Positions 28,513 through 37,855 of a stretch of 64,000 nt of DNA are shown here, in pieces. Every line of letters begins with the position of its first letter. Position 1 is the first letter of the stretch. The position numbers and the translations under genes are program-made. The notes under the pieces are model-generated. The model did not search any database. It saw only the letters and a program-made list of their open reading frames with translations, and was not told the origin of the DNA. The stretch covers positions 1-64,000 of the forward strand of contig NZ_LFLS01000011.1 in assembly GCF_001189915.1 (NCBI RefSeq), written 5' to 3'. Source of the DNA: Herbaspirillum autotrophicum. Lineage in GTDB: Bacteria > Pseudomonadota > Gammaproteobacteria > Burkholderiales > Burkholderiaceae_D.

Positions 28513-29451
28513 ATGCCCGCCTATACCGCATTATCGATACAACAACTGTACGAAGAAAATCGCGAATCATTGCAACTGGGCTGGTTCGCCGGTTTTCCGG
28601 GCGGAGAACGCCTGATTTCAGGCGATGCGGCATCCGCCGCCGATCAGGTAGGTCACTTGAATCTGATTCACCCGGGACGGATTCAAGTCTTCGGCCATCA
28701 GGAAACCGAGTACTACCAGCGCTTATCCAACACTTCGCGCGCCTACCAGACTGCTGAGCTGGTGGCCGGCGAGCCACCGGCTTTCATCATCGCGCAGGGC
28801 CTGGCCACACCGCCTGACATTCTGGCGGTGTGCGACGAAAAGAATATTCCCTTGTTTTCGACGCCGTTGCCGGCAGCACAGGTAATTGATTACCTGCGCG
28901 TCTATCTGTCCAAGAAACTGGCGCAGCAAATCACCATGCACGGCGTTTTCATGGATGTATTGGGTGTCGGCGTGCTGATCACCGGCGAATCCGGCCTCGG
29001 TAAAAGCGAACTGGGGCTGGAATTGATTTCCCGCAGCCACGGCCTGGTCGCTGACGACGCTGTCGAATTTGCGCGCATCGCACCGAACATGATTGAAGGC
29101 CGTTGCCCGTCGCTGCTGCAAAATCTGCTGGAAGTGCGCGGCCTGGGCTTGCTCGACATCAAGGCCATCTTCGGCGAAACCGCAGTGCGACGCAAAATGC
29201 GCCTGAAATTGATTGTGCATCTGGTGCGACGCAGTACGCTGGAAGAAAACTACGAGCGCTTGCCGCTGGATGCGCAATTTGAAGATGTACTGGGATTGCC
29301 TATCCGCAAAGTAGTGATTCCGGTGGCAGCCGGCCGCAATATTGCGGTGCTGCTGGAAGCCGCAGTGCGCAACACCATTCTCCAACTGCGCGGTATCGAT
29401 ACCTTGAAAGAATTCATCGACCGCCAGCGCAAAGCCATGAACGGCGAATAG
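28513..29451 (+). CDS. hprK: HPr kinase/phosphorylase
   Basis: A 312-residue enzyme that phosphorylates or dephosphorylates HPr on a serine. The N-terminal domain is about 130 residues; the kinase domain starts with the Walker A loop [15 protein letters not shown] (~residue 158). The HprK signature [16 protein letters not shown] holds the bifunctional-site residues. The ATG at 28513 is preferred to an upstream TTG. It lies between ptsN and rapZ. In proteobacteria with no sugar PTS it is thought to tune the nitrogen PTS. Confidence 0.95.
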   Translation: MPAYTALSIQQLYEENRESLQLGWFAGFPGGERLISGDAASAADQVGHLNLIHPGRIQVFGHQETEYYQRLSNTSRAYQTAELVAGEPPAFIIAQGLATPPDILAVCDEKNIPLFSTPLPAAQVIDYLRVYLSKKLAQQITMHGVFMDVLGVGVLITGESGLGKSELGLELISRSHGLVADDAVEFARIAPNMIEGRCPSLLQNLLEVRGLGLLDIKAIFGETAVRRKMRLKLIVHLVRRSTLEENYERLPLDAQFEDVLGLPIRKVVIPVAAGRNIAVLLEAAVRNTILQLRGIDTLKEFIDRQRKAMNGE

Positions 29452-29515
29452 AAATCCGCATCGTCATTTTTCATGCCCGGCGAAAACAAATCGCAAGCTG
29501 CGTTATCATTGCGCC

Positions 29516-30391
29516 ATGCGTATCGTTCTCATCACTGGCATTTCCGGCTCCGGTAAATCAGTAGCACTCCACGTGCTCGAAGATGCCGGCTATTTCTGCG
29601 TCGACAATCTGCCGCCGACCTTGCTGCGCGATCTGGTCGGCACCCGTATCCGGGAAGGCGCCGAAATGCTGGCCGTCGCCACCGATGCCCGCAGTGCCGG
29701 CTCGCTGGCCAGTCTTGGAGCAGATATTCAGCAACTCAAGGACGAGGGGCATGACGTCAAGGTATTTTTCCTGACCGCCACCACTGAAGTCCTGGTAACC
29801 CGCTTTTCTGAAACCCGTCGCAGTCATCCCTTGTCGCATCGGCTGCTGCCGGATCACAATCCCGCCGACCGGTTGACGCTGACCGAATGCATTCACCTCG
29901 AACGCGAAATGCTCAGCGCCATTGAAGGTATCGGCCACGTGATCGACACCTCGGGCCTGAGCGCCAGCAAACTGCGCAGCTGGATCACCGATCTGATCGA
30001 CGTCGAGCGAGCTTCGCTGACACTGCTGTTCGAGTCATTCGCGTTCAAGTTCGGGGTGCCGCTCGACGCCGACATCGTGTTCGACGTCCGCATGCTGCCG
30101 AATCCGCATTACGACCTGCGACTGCGGCCGCTCACCGGACTCGATCAGCCGGTCATCGATTTTCTGGCGGCCTTGCCGGAAGTCGACGATCTGCTGAGCG
30201 ACATCCGCAATTTCATTGAGAAATGGTTACCGGCATTCAAGCGCGATAACCGCAGTTATCTGACAGTCGCTATCGGCTGTACGGGCGGCCAGCACCGCTC
30301 GGTGTATATCGCGGAACAATTGGCCATGCATTTTGCCGCCACCGAACATGTGGTGCGCCGGCATCGCCAGCAAAACTCATTTCACAAATGA
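29516..30391 (+). CDS. rapZ: RNase adapter protein RapZ
   Basis: A 291-residue P-loop protein (YvcJ/RapZ family). Walker A is GISGSGKS at residues 6-13; the C-terminal domain carries [11 protein letters not shown] and VVRRHRQQ, the conserved end of the family. In E. coli RapZ delivers GlmZ sRNA to RNase E to control glucosamine-6-phosphate synthase; whether the same RNAs exist here is unknown. GlcN-6-P feeds the UDP-GlcNAc used by the pga operon in this window. It ends in a strong hairpin shared with convergent mutY. Confidence 0.93.
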   Translation: MRIVLITGISGSGKSVALHVLEDAGYFCVDNLPPTLLRDLVGTRIREGAEMLAVATDARSAGSLASLGADIQQLKDEGHDVKVFFLTATTEVLVTRFSETRRSHPLSHRLLPDHNPADRLTLTECIHLEREMLSAIEGIGHVIDTSGLSASKLRSWITDLIDVERASLTLLFESFAFKFGVPLDADIVFDVRMLPNPHYDLRLRPLTGLDQPVIDFLAALPEVDDLLSDIRNFIEKWLPAFKRDNRSYLTVAIGCTGGQHRSVYIAEQLAMHFAATEHVVRRHRQQNSFHK

Positions 30392-30393
30392 CA

Positions 30394-30423
30394 CTGCGGC
30401 GCTCTGCAATCAGAGCGCCGCAG
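30394..30423. terminator. hairpin between convergent rapZ and mutY
   Basis: A perfect 13-bp stem (30394-30406 with 30411-30423) and a CAAT loop. It overlaps the last codons and stop of mutY. Neither side has a proper T-run, so it could equally stabilise the 3' ends of both messages. Confidence 0.6.
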
Positions 30424-31549
30424 CTTCGCTCAGCAAATCTTCCGTCTGCAACACCGCCAGCAGCAATTTCTTGACCGGCGCCGGCAATGGCGCATCAGCC
30501 AGCCTGCTCACCGGATACCACACGTATTGGTGTTGCGCGGCATGCAGCAATCGGCTTTCGAGTGCGACCTGATATGGCGACACATGCAATTTGAAATGGG
30601 TGAATACGTGAGAAAACGGTGTCAGCTTGCGACACGCCGAGATCTCGCCGAATGGCGCCACGAGACCTCGTACCGACCTATCGAATTCCGCCGCATTGGG
30701 CATGAGCGGCAATTCCGGCAGTGACAGCAAGCCACCCCAGATACCGCTGTCAGGACGCTGCTCAAGCAAGACATCAGCACCATCATTGATTACCAGCATC
30801 ACGGTTTCGCGTTCCGGCACCGCCTTTTTAGGCTTGCGCACCGGCAGCACTGCAACACGATCAGTCGCCAGCGCCACACAACGCTGCGCCAGCGGACATT
30901 TTTCACAAGCCGGCTTGCCGCGCACACAAAGTGTCGCTCCCAGATCCATCAATCCCTGGGTATACGATTCCATGTCGGTTTGCGGCAACAAAGCCACGGC
31001 GCGTCGCCACAACTGATCTTCAACCGCCTTGGCGCCGGGATAGCCATCGACGCCGAAAACCCGTGCAAATACCCGCTTGACGTTGCCATCGAGAATCGCC
31101 GCGCGTGTACCGTAGGCAAATGCGGAAATGGCGGCGGCTGTGGAGCGGCCAATACCGGGCAGATCGGCCAGCAACTCAGGATCACTGGGGAAACGTCCGC
31201 CATATTCGGCGCTCACGCGCTGGGCACAGCGATGCAAATTGCGCGCGCGCGTGTAATAACCAAGTCCGCTCCAATGCGCCATCACCGCTTCGGACGGTGC
31301 CGCAGCCAGACTGCCGACATCCGGAAAGCTGTCCAGAAACCGCTGGTAATAGGGAATTACCGCAGTCACCTGCGTTTGCTGCAACATGATTTCGGACAAC
31401 CAGATGCGATAGGCATCGCGCGTGTTTTGCCACGGCAGTGCATGTCTGCCATGTTGTTTCTGCCAGCCGATGACGGCCGCGGAAAACGATGGATCGACGA
31501 ATTCAGAAGGCGCGGTCGACAGTGGCGCTTTGGCGATGACGCGTTTCAT
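30410..31549 (-). CDS. mutY: A/G-specific adenine DNA glycosylase
   Basis: A 379-residue base-excision enzyme that removes adenine mispaired with 8-oxoguanine. The catalytic Glu is in SEIMLQQTQV; the helix-hairpin-helix LPGIGRSTAAAI and catalytic Asp of AAILDGNVKRV follow; a 4Fe-4S cluster is bound by CVRGKPACEKCPLAQRC. A C-terminal NUDIX-like 8-oxoG recognition domain covers about 230-365. The ATG at 31549 overlaps the mutM stop (ATGA), so the two GO-repair genes are translationally coupled. The longer in-frame reading to 31627 lies inside mutM and is rejected. Confidence 0.96.
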   Translation of the reverse strand: MKRVIAKAPLSTAPSEFVDPSFSAAVIGWQKQHGRHALPWQNTRDAYRIWLSEIMLQQTQVTAVIPYYQRFLDSFPDVGSLAAAPSEAVMAHWSGLGYYTRARNLHRCAQRVSAEYGGRFPSDPELLADLPGIGRSTAAAISAFAYGTRAAILDGNVKRVFARVFGVDGYPGAKAVEDQLWRRAVALLPQTDMESYTQGLMDLGATLCVRGKPACEKCPLAQRCVALATDRVAVLPVRKPKKAVPERETVMLVINDGADVLLEQRPDSGIWGGLLSLPELPLMPNAAEFDRSVRGLVAPFGEISACRKLTPFSHVFTHFKLHVSPYQVALESRLLHAAQHQYVWYPVSRLADAPLPAPVKKLLLAVLQTEDLLSEAAAL

Positions 31550-32367
31550 CGTTGGCAGTTGACACAATAGAAGGTGGAGCGCTGACCTTGCTTGATCTGA
31601 CGGATCGGCGCCGTGCAGACACGGCACGCCATGCCGGTACGGTTATATACAAAATAGCTTTGCTGAAAATAGCCGGATTGACCATTGACGGCGATGAAGT
31701 CCTTGAGACTGCTGCCGCCCTGCTCGATTGCAGCAGCCAGAATTTCGCGGATCGCAATCACCAGTTTTTCGTAACGCGCCAGACTGATTTTGCGGGCCGG
31801 TGTCTTGGGATTGATTCCGGCCCGGAACAGACTTTCCGATGCATAAATATTGCCGACGCCAACCACGATGTCGCCGGCCAGCAGTACTTGCTTGATCGGC
31901 GCACTGCGGGTACGCGTCTGCCGGTGCAATTCGCGCGCCGAAAAGACTTCTTCCAGCGGTTCCAGCCCAAGACCACGCAATAACAGATGCTCCTCCACCG
32001 GCCCTTCGCTCGCCGGGTGCCACAATACCGCACCAAAGCGCCGCGGATCCGTCATGCGCATGACTTTGCCGCCAGCCACCAGATCGAAATGATCATGTTT
32101 TTGCGGCACAATCCCGGGCGGCAGAATCCGCAAGTGGCCGGACATTCCCAAATGCACGATCAGGGTGCCATGCGCAAAGTGAATCAGCAGGTACTTGCCG
32201 CGCCGCCCGGTCTTGATAATCCGCTTGCCTGCCAGCTCCTGCTCAAGATCGGCCGGAAACGGCCAGCGCAAACCGGTATGGCGCATGACGACCGCGCTGA
32301 CCGTCTTTCCTTCCAGATAAGGGGCAACACCGCGTCGGGTAACTTCAACTTCAGGCAATTCAGGCAT
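31546..32367 (-). CDS. mutM: formamidopyrimidine-DNA glycosylase
   Basis: A 273-residue bifunctional glycosylase/AP lyase that excises 8-oxoguanine. Mature Pro2-Glu3 (MPELPEVEV) are the catalytic residues; the catalytic lysine is in GRRGKYLL; the H2TH region and a C-terminal zinc finger (CRVC ... CVNC) are complete. It is transcribed with mutY and divergent from the TPR lipoprotein gene. Confidence 0.97.
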   Translation of the reverse strand: MPELPEVEVTRRGVAPYLEGKTVSAVVMRHTGLRWPFPADLEQELAGKRIIKTGRRGKYLLIHFAHGTLIVHLGMSGHLRILPPGIVPQKHDHFDLVAGGKVMRMTDPRRFGAVLWHPASEGPVEEHLLLRGLGLEPLEEVFSARELHRQTRTRSAPIKQVLLAGDIVVGVGNIYASESLFRAGINPKTPARKISLARYEKLVIAIREILAAAIEQGGSSLKDFIAVNGQSGYFQQSYFVYNRTGMACRVCTAPIRQIKQGQRSTFYCVNCQR

Positions 32368-32487
32368 GGGGGCAGGCGATATGGGTCAAGGCGGCTATGA
32401 TAAAGCAGATGGTTTGCACTCGCTTGCACCTATAAACGTGCGGTTGAGCGTAAAATCGAAGTTTGTCTGCACATTCAGGATTTTCCC

Positions 32488-34299
32488 TTGAAAAAACCTC
32501 TCGCCATTGTAACGCTCTCCGTCATGCTGTCCGCGTGCGCAAGCCTGCGACAACCCAGCGAGACAGAATCGGCTCCGACCGCTGCCGACAAGGCTGCGGC
32601 CAATACCAAGAAGGCCCCGGCCAATGCCCGCAGCAAGTCGCTGCTCAAGGCCAAGGTCCAGCAGACAGAGGATGTATTACCAGGCAACGAACTGAGCGAA
32701 GAAATCCTGTACAAGGTGCTCAGCTCGGAAATCGCCTTCCAGCGCGGACAATGGCAGGCCGCCTATGTCACCTTGCTCAGCACCGCACAACAGACCCGCG
32801 ATCCGCGCCTGGCACGGCGTGCCGCCGAGATTGCATTGTCGGCGCGACGCCCGCACGAAGCACTGACGGCAGTCCGGCTGTGGACCGAACTGGCGCCGCA
32901 TTCTGATGAGGCCCTGCAAAACTATCTCGGCCTGATCATGCTGAGCGAGAATATTTCGGAAATCCAGCCATTGCTGTCGCAGCGGCTGGCCGATGCCGCG
33001 CCGCAGGCACGCGGACCGATGATTCTTCAAATCCAGCGCCTGCTGGCACGCGCCAAGGACAAAGCATTGGCGCTGTCGATTCTGCGTGATGTGGTGGCGC
33101 CCTACTCCGACCTGCTGGAATCGCATCTGGCATTGGCGCAGGCGACCTATGCCAACGGCGACATCGCTACCGCCCGCAAGGAAGCAGATACCGCACTCAA
33201 GATCAAACCCGACTCCGAACTGGCAATTCTCACTGTCGCTCAGGTAACGCAAGACCCGGCCGAAGCCATGAAGCTGGTCGGCAATTTCCTGAAACGCTAT
33301 CCCGATGCGCGCGAAGTACGGATTGCCTATGCCCGCGGCCTGGTAGAGCAAAAACAATACGTCGACGCCCGCAATCAGTTTGAAACGCTGCTCAAGAGCG
33401 ACGCCGATGACCTGACCACCTTGTTTGCGCTCGGCATCCTGAGCGTCCAGACCGGCAAGTTGCAGGAAGCCGAAGGCTATCTCAAACGTTACCTGGCAGT
33501 ACTGGCAACGCAACCGGAAGATGAACGGGAACCGACTCAGGCCCTGCTCTTGCTGTCGCAGATCGCCGAAGAGCGCAACGATATCGATGGCGCATTGAAA
33601 TGGCTGGAACAGGTCGAACCGGGCGAGGCGTATGTCAATGCCCAGATCCGGCGTGGGCAGTTGCTGGCACGGCGCGGTGACATCGACGGCGCCCGCAAGG
33701 TGCTGGAGCAGGCACAACTGGAAGCCGGCAGTGAACGCGAACAACTGCAACTGATTCAGGGCGAAGCCCAAATTCTGCGCGACACCAACCGTCACGCCGA
33801 AGCTGCCGCAGTATTGCAGAGTGGCCTGAAGCGCTTCCCTGACAATACCGAGCTGCTGTATGACTACGCCATGGCCGCTGACAAGCTCGGCGACTATGTG
33901 TCGATGGAAGCGGCATTGCGCAAGATCATGGCAATCAACCCGGCCAATCAGCATGCCTACAACGCGCTGGGATACTCGCTGGCCGATCGCAATACCCGCC
34001 TGCCGGAAGCACTCACCCTGATCAAGAAGGCATCGGAACTGGCACCTGATGATGCCTTCATCACCGATAGCCTGGGCTGGATCCAGTTCCGCCTCGGCAA
34101 TCTCGATGAAGCGGAAAACCAATTGCGCCGCGCCTATGGGTTGCGGCCGGATCCGGAAATAGGCATGCATCTGGGCGAATTGCTCTGGGTACGCGGCAAA
34201 AAGGAAGAAGCCAAACAGCTCTGGCGTGACGCCCAAAGCAAGGATCCCGGCAATGAAGCGTTGAAAGCGACCCTGACCCGACTTAACGTGCAGCTATAA
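32488..34299 (+). CDS. TPR-repeat lipoprotein
   Basis: A 603-residue protein with a lipoprotein signal (MKKPLAIVTLSVMLSACASL, lipobox LSAC) followed by tandem tetratricopeptide repeats over nearly the whole length. These include YNALGYSLADRNTRLPEAL and DSLGWIQFRLGNLDEAENQL. It should be anchored in the outer membrane and act as a protein-binding scaffold. The start codon is TTG, preceded by AGGA at good spacing. It lies 17 bases upstream of lolB, the position of a conserved TPR protein in many betaproteobacteria. Its partner is unknown. Confidence 0.88.
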   Translation: MKKPLAIVTLSVMLSACASLRQPSETESAPTAADKAAANTKKAPANARSKSLLKAKVQQTEDVLPGNELSEEILYKVLSSEIAFQRGQWQAAYVTLLSTAQQTRDPRLARRAAEIALSARRPHEALTAVRLWTELAPHSDEALQNYLGLIMLSENISEIQPLLSQRLADAAPQARGPMILQIQRLLARAKDKALALSILRDVVAPYSDLLESHLALAQATYANGDIATARKEADTALKIKPDSELAILTVAQVTQDPAEAMKLVGNFLKRYPDAREVRIAYARGLVEQKQYVDARNQFETLLKSDADDLTTLFALGILSVQTGKLQEAEGYLKRYLAVLATQPEDEREPTQALLLLSQIAEERNDIDGALKWLEQVEPGEAYVNAQIRRGQLLARRGDIDGARKVLEQAQLEAGSEREQLQLIQGEAQILRDTNRHAEAAAVLQSGLKRFPDNTELLYDYAMAADKLGDYVSMEAALRKIMAINPANQHAYNALGYSLADRNTRLPEALTLIKKASELAPDDAFITDSLGWIQFRLGNLDEAENQLRRAYGLRPDPEIGMHLGELLWVRGKKEEAKQLWRDAQSKDPGNEALKATLTRLNVQL

Positions 34300-34316
34300 A
34301 CCTGGCCGATTACTGA

Positions 34317-34955
34317 ATGGATTTTCTTTTACCTATCCGGCGCCTTGGCGCCCCTGTCGCAACGCTGGCCTTCACCGCCATTCTCGCTGGCTGCTCCACG
34401 TTCCAAGGGCCGGCCACGCCGGCCGCCTCCAATGTGGCGCGCAACTACCAGCAAAGCATCAGCCTGAGCGGACGGATGTCGGTGCGCTATCAGCAAAATG
34501 ACAAGGAACAGGCAATCCATGGCAGTTTTACCTGGGATCAGCAGCAGCAGCAGACGGTAGTCGATTTGCTGTCGCCGCTGGGCCAGACGCTGGCGACGAT
34601 TACCATCAAGCCCGGTATGGCGTCACTGACGCAATCAGGCAAGCCGCCAAGAACGGCAGCCGATGTCGATACGCTCACCGAACTGGCGCTGGGATGGCCA
34701 TTGCCGGTATCCGGACTGCGCGACTGGCTGCAAGGATTCAGCCGCCATGACGCCGGCGGTCCTTATGTTGCGGTCCCCGCCGATACCGAATCGAGCTTGC
34801 AATCGCCCGATGGCTGGAAAATCAGCTACGACACCTGGCAACGTGAAGACGGCGCGAACAGCAGCCATCCAAAACGCATTGACCTGTCACGCAATACCGA
34901 ACAGGCGGGTCAGGTATCGATTCGCATCGTCATCGACACCTGGCAGCCACGTTAA
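34317..34955 (+). CDS. lolB: outer-membrane lipoprotein receptor LolB
   Basis: A 212-residue lipoprotein that receives lipoproteins from LolA and inserts them into the outer membrane. The N-terminus carries a lipobox (AILAGCST), and the LolB domain has [13 protein letters not shown] and [10 protein letters not shown] near the start, plus [17 protein letters not shown]. Divergence is normal for this family. It is immediately followed (4 bases) by ispE, the usual lolB-ispE pair. Confidence 0.92.
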   Translation: MDFLLPIRRLGAPVATLAFTAILAGCSTFQGPATPAASNVARNYQQSISLSGRMSVRYQQNDKEQAIHGSFTWDQQQQQTVVDLLSPLGQTLATITIKPGMASLTQSGKPPRTAADVDTLTELALGWPLPVSGLRDWLQGFSRHDAGGPYVAVPADTESSLQSPDGWKISYDTWQREDGANSSHPKRIDLSRNTEQAGQVSIRIVIDTWQPR

Positions 34956-34959
34956 TCTC

Positions 34960-35829
34960 ATGTCCGTCAGTCTGCTCAATTGCCCGGCGCCGGCAAAGCT
35001 CAATCTGTTTCTGCACGTGGTCGGCCGCCGTCCCGACGGTTATCACTTGCTGCAAACGCTGTTTCAACTGATCGATCGCAGTGACACGCTGGATTTCGTC
35101 ACCCGCGATGATGGCCAGATCCAGCGCTGCAACGACATTCCCGGCGTGCCGGCAGAAACCGATCTGGTGGTGCGTGCCGCCAAACTGTTGCAAACCGCTG
35201 CCGGACGCAGCGATCTTGGCGCCGACATCACCGTTCACAAGCGTCTGCCGATGGGTGGTGGTCTTGGGGGCGGCTCATCCGATGCAGCGACAACACTGAT
35301 GGTATTGAATCATTTGTGGCAGACCGGACTGACGCGTGAACAATTGATGGCCCTGGGGCTGCAATTGGGGGCCGATGTGCCGTTTTTTGTGTTCGGTCAA
35401 AACGCCTTCGCCGAAGGTGTCGGCGAAGCGCTGACGCCCCTCAAAACCCCTGATCGCTGGTACCTTGTCATTGAGCCGGGCGTCTCGATTCCGACTTCAA
35501 TAATATTTTCATCCAAAGAATTGACAAGGGATTCAAAAGTCGTCAGAATAACGGACTTTCCTGAAGCCAAAAATCTTTTCGATACGGGCTTCGGCAAAAA
35601 CGACTTGGAAATGGTGGTAACCAAACATTTCCCGCCTGTCGCAGCAGCAATACAGTGGCTGAAGACATACGGAGATGCAAGGATGACCGGATCAGGTGCA
35701 TGTGTATTCTGTTCTTTTGAACATGAGGCGCAAGCAGACGAAGCACTCAGCAAAGTGCCTTCGGAATGGACCGGTTGGAAAGCCCGGGGATTGCAGTATC
35801 ATCCTCTGCACCATTTATCAGGCTCGTAA
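34960..35829 (+). CDS. ispE: 4-diphosphocytidyl-2-C-methyl-D-erythritol kinase
   Basis: A 289-residue GHMP kinase of the MEP isoprenoid pathway. [20 protein letters not shown] is the N-terminal signature, [16 protein letters not shown] the ATP loop, and MTGSGACVF the C-terminal GHMP motif. The product feeds ubiquinone side-chain and undecaprenyl synthesis. The start ATG at 34960 follows the lolB stop by 4 bases; a much longer in-frame reading from 34663 overlaps lolB and is rejected. Confidence 0.96.
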   Translation: MSVSLLNCPAPAKLNLFLHVVGRRPDGYHLLQTLFQLIDRSDTLDFVTRDDGQIQRCNDIPGVPAETDLVVRAAKLLQTAAGRSDLGADITVHKRLPMGGGLGGGSSDAATTLMVLNHLWQTGLTREQLMALGLQLGADVPFFVFGQNAFAEGVGEALTPLKTPDRWYLVIEPGVSIPTSIIFSSKELTRDSKVVRITDFPEAKNLFDTGFGKNDLEMVVTKHFPPVAAAIQWLKTYGDARMTGSGACVFCSFEHEAQADEALSKVPSEWTGWKARGLQYHPLHHLSGS

Positions 35830-35852
35830 CCAAGAATTGGTTTGACGAAGAA

Positions 35853-35882
35853 TTGCACCTGTTTCTGCAAAAGGTGTGATAA
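35853..35882 (+). promoter_or_regulatory. candidate promoter for tRNA-Gln
   Basis: TTGCAC (35853-35858) and TGATAA (35877-35882) are 18 bases apart, about 22 bases before the mature tRNA. Confidence 0.45.
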
Positions 35883-35904
35883 AACGGCAAACAGCAGATT
35901 GCGT

Positions 35905-35981
35905 AGGGGAATCGCCAAGTTGGTTAAGGCACCGGATTTTGATTCCGGCATTCCAAGGTTCGAATCCTTGTTCCCCTGCCA
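35905..35981 (+). tRNA. tRNA-Gln (anticodon TTG)
   Basis: A complete 77-base cloverleaf with encoded CCA. The acceptor stem is AGGGGAA with TTCCCCT; the D arm is GCC/GGC; the anticodon stem CCGGA/TCCGG holds the 7-base loop TTTTGAT with anticodon TTG; the T arm is CAAGG TTCGAAT CCTTG. It lies between ispE and prs, a common position. Confidence 0.97.
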
Positions 35982-36110
35982 TTGAATTTGGGCAATATCG
36001 TCCGATAGAGAAACGATTGAGTAAGAAACAAGCCGCCAACGCAAGACTAAGACCTAGTCGTGCATTGTCGGCTTTTCGACTTTATAACGATTGCATTCAG
36101 GGATACCCAC

Positions 36111-37061
36111 ATGGCATATGAAAACCTGATGGTTTTTACCGGCAACGCCTATCCGGAATTAGCGCGCGGAGTTGCCGAAAAGCTGGGGATTCCGCTCGGC
36201 AAGGCGAATGTTTCCAAGTTCTCCGACGGTGAAGTCATGGTCGAGATCAATGAAAACGTGCGCGGCAAAGACGTATTCGTGCTGCAATCGACATGCGCCC
36301 CCACCAATGACAACCTGATGGAAATCATGCTGATGGTCGATGCGCTCAAACGTGCATCCGCCGGTCGCATTACAGCAGCGATTCCCTACTACGGCTATGC
36401 CCGCCAAGACCGTCGTCCGCGTTCGGCGCGGGTTGCGATCTCGGCCAAGGTGGTCGCCAACATGCTGCAGGAAGCTGGCGTCGAACGCGTATTGATCATG
36501 GATCTGCACGCAGACCAGATTCAGGGCTTCTTCGACATTCCGGTCGACAATATTTATGCATCACCGATTTTGCTGGGCGATCTGGTCAGCAAGAACTACG
36601 ACGACCTGCTGGTGGTCTCGCCTGACGTCGGCGGCGTAGTACGCGCCCGCGCGCTGGCCAAACGCCTCAATTGCGATCTGGCAATCATCGACAAACGTCG
36701 TCCGAAGGCCAACGTCTCGGAAGTGATGAACATCATCGGTGAAGTCGAAGGCCGCAACTGCGTGATCATGGATGACATGGTCGATACCGCCGGTACGCTG
36801 ACCAAGGCTGCTGAAGTATTGAAAGAACGCGGCGCGAAAAAAGTCGTGGCCTACTGTACTCACCCGGTATTGTCGGGTCCGGCGATTGACCGCATTGTCA
36901 ATTCGCCGCTCGATGAGCTGGTGGTTACCGACACGATTCCGTTGTCCGATGCAGCCAAGGCTTGCGACAAGATTCGCCAGTTGTCCTGCGCATCGTTGCT
37001 GGCAGAAACCTTCAAACGTATCAGCAAGGGCGATTCTGTGATGTCCTTGTTTGCCGATTAA
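36111..37061 (+). CDS. prs: ribose-phosphate pyrophosphokinase
   Basis: A 316-residue enzyme that makes PRPP from ribose 5-phosphate and ATP. Signatures are the [17 protein letters not shown] loop and the PRPP-binding [16 protein letters not shown]. Length is standard for the class I enzyme. The ATG at 36111 has AGGGA at good spacing; the 17-residue upstream extension is not conserved. PRPP feeds TrpD and nucleotide synthesis. Confidence 0.97.
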   Translation: MAYENLMVFTGNAYPELARGVAEKLGIPLGKANVSKFSDGEVMVEINENVRGKDVFVLQSTCAPTNDNLMEIMLMVDALKRASAGRITAAIPYYGYARQDRRPRSARVAISAKVVANMLQEAGVERVLIMDLHADQIQGFFDIPVDNIYASPILLGDLVSKNYDDLLVVSPDVGGVVRARALAKRLNCDLAIIDKRRPKANVSEVMNIIGEVEGRNCVIMDDMVDTAGTLTKAAEVLKERGAKKVVAYCTHPVLSGPAIDRIVNSPLDELVVTDTIPLSDAAKACDKIRQLSCASLLAETFKRISKGDSVMSLFAD

Positions 37062-37082
37062 ACCGGCACAGTAATTTTGCTT

Positions 37083-37153
37083 CTTCACGCAAGTGAAGGA
37101 GCTACTTGAATCCCCTGGTCGCGGGGGATTTTTAACGCGGGGCCTGGCCCCGC
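37083..37153. other. three tandem hairpins between prs and rplY
   Basis: CTTCAC/GTGAAG (37083-37098) with a GCAA tetraloop; then AATCCCC/GGGGATT (37109-37130) followed by a T-run (37129-37133), a terminator form; then GCGGGG/CCCCGC (37137-37153), ending 6 bases before the rplY ribosome site. The middle one probably ends prs in part. The last could affect L25 translation. Confidence 0.6.
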
Positions 37154-37169
37154 ATCAATGGAGCTTAAA

Positions 37170-37781
37170 ATGAAAGTAATCGCATTTCCACGCAAAGAGC
37201 AGGGGACCGGAGCGAGCCGCCGCCTGCGTATTGCTGGTCAAACGCCAGGTATCGTCTACGGCGGCACCAGCGCACCAGTATCTGTGACACTTGATCACAA
37301 CGCGCTGTACCATGCACTGAAAAAAGAAACATTCCACTCGTCGATTCTCGATCTGGAAATCGAAGGCAAGGTTGAACAAGTTCTGTTGCGCGACTTCCAG
37401 GTCCACGCATACAAACAACTGGTTCTGCACGTTGACTTCCAACGCGTTGATGCTTCCCAGAAGATTCACGTCAAGGTGCCACTGCACTTCGTGAACGCTG
37501 AAACATCGCCAGCAGTCAAGCTGTCGGCCGGTATCATCAGCCACGTGCTGTCCGAGCTGGATATCTCCTGCCTGCCAAAAGATCTGCCTGAATTCGTTGA
37601 AGTTGATCTGGCCAAGCTGGAAGTCGGTCACTCGATTCACCTGGCCGACATCAAGTTGCCAAACGGCGTGACTGCAGTGACTCAAGACAACCCAACCATC
37701 GCTACCGCTTCGGTACCGGCTGGCAAGGTTGAAGCTGAAGCACCGGCAGCACCAGCCGCAGGCGACGCAGCAGCGAAGTAA
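37170..37781 (+). CDS. rplY: 50S ribosomal protein L25/general stress protein Ctc
   Basis: A 203-residue long-form bL25 (Ctc type) that binds 5S rRNA through its N-terminal domain. The N-terminal [13 protein letters not shown] and GGTSAPVSV motif are typical; the C-terminal TL5-like domain fills about 95-185 and an Ala/Glu-rich tail ends it. ATG at 37170 is chosen because GGAGC precedes it; the ATG at 37158 lies too close to the upstream hairpin. It follows prs; pth, its usual neighbour, is absent. Confidence 0.94.
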   Translation: MKVIAFPRKEQGTGASRRLRIAGQTPGIVYGGTSAPVSVTLDHNALYHALKKETFHSSILDLEIEGKVEQVLLRDFQVHAYKQLVLHVDFQRVDASQKIHVKVPLHFVNAETSPAVKLSAGIISHVLSELDISCLPKDLPEFVEVDLAKLEVGHSIHLADIKLPNGVTAVTQDNPTIATASVPAGKVEAEAPAAPAAGDAAAK

Positions 37782-37807
37782 TTCGACTCTGCATTGCAAG
37801 CGTCAAA

Positions 37808-37835
37808 TAAAAAACCCGCCTCGGCGGGTTTTTTA
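37808..37835. terminator. intrinsic terminator after rplY
   Basis: A stem AACCCGCC/GGCGGGTT (37813-37830), flanked by A and T runs on both sides, between convergent rplY and the M61 peptidase gene. It should work in both directions. Confidence 0.88.
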
Positions 37836-37855
37836 TTGCCTGTTGCTGCGGGAAA

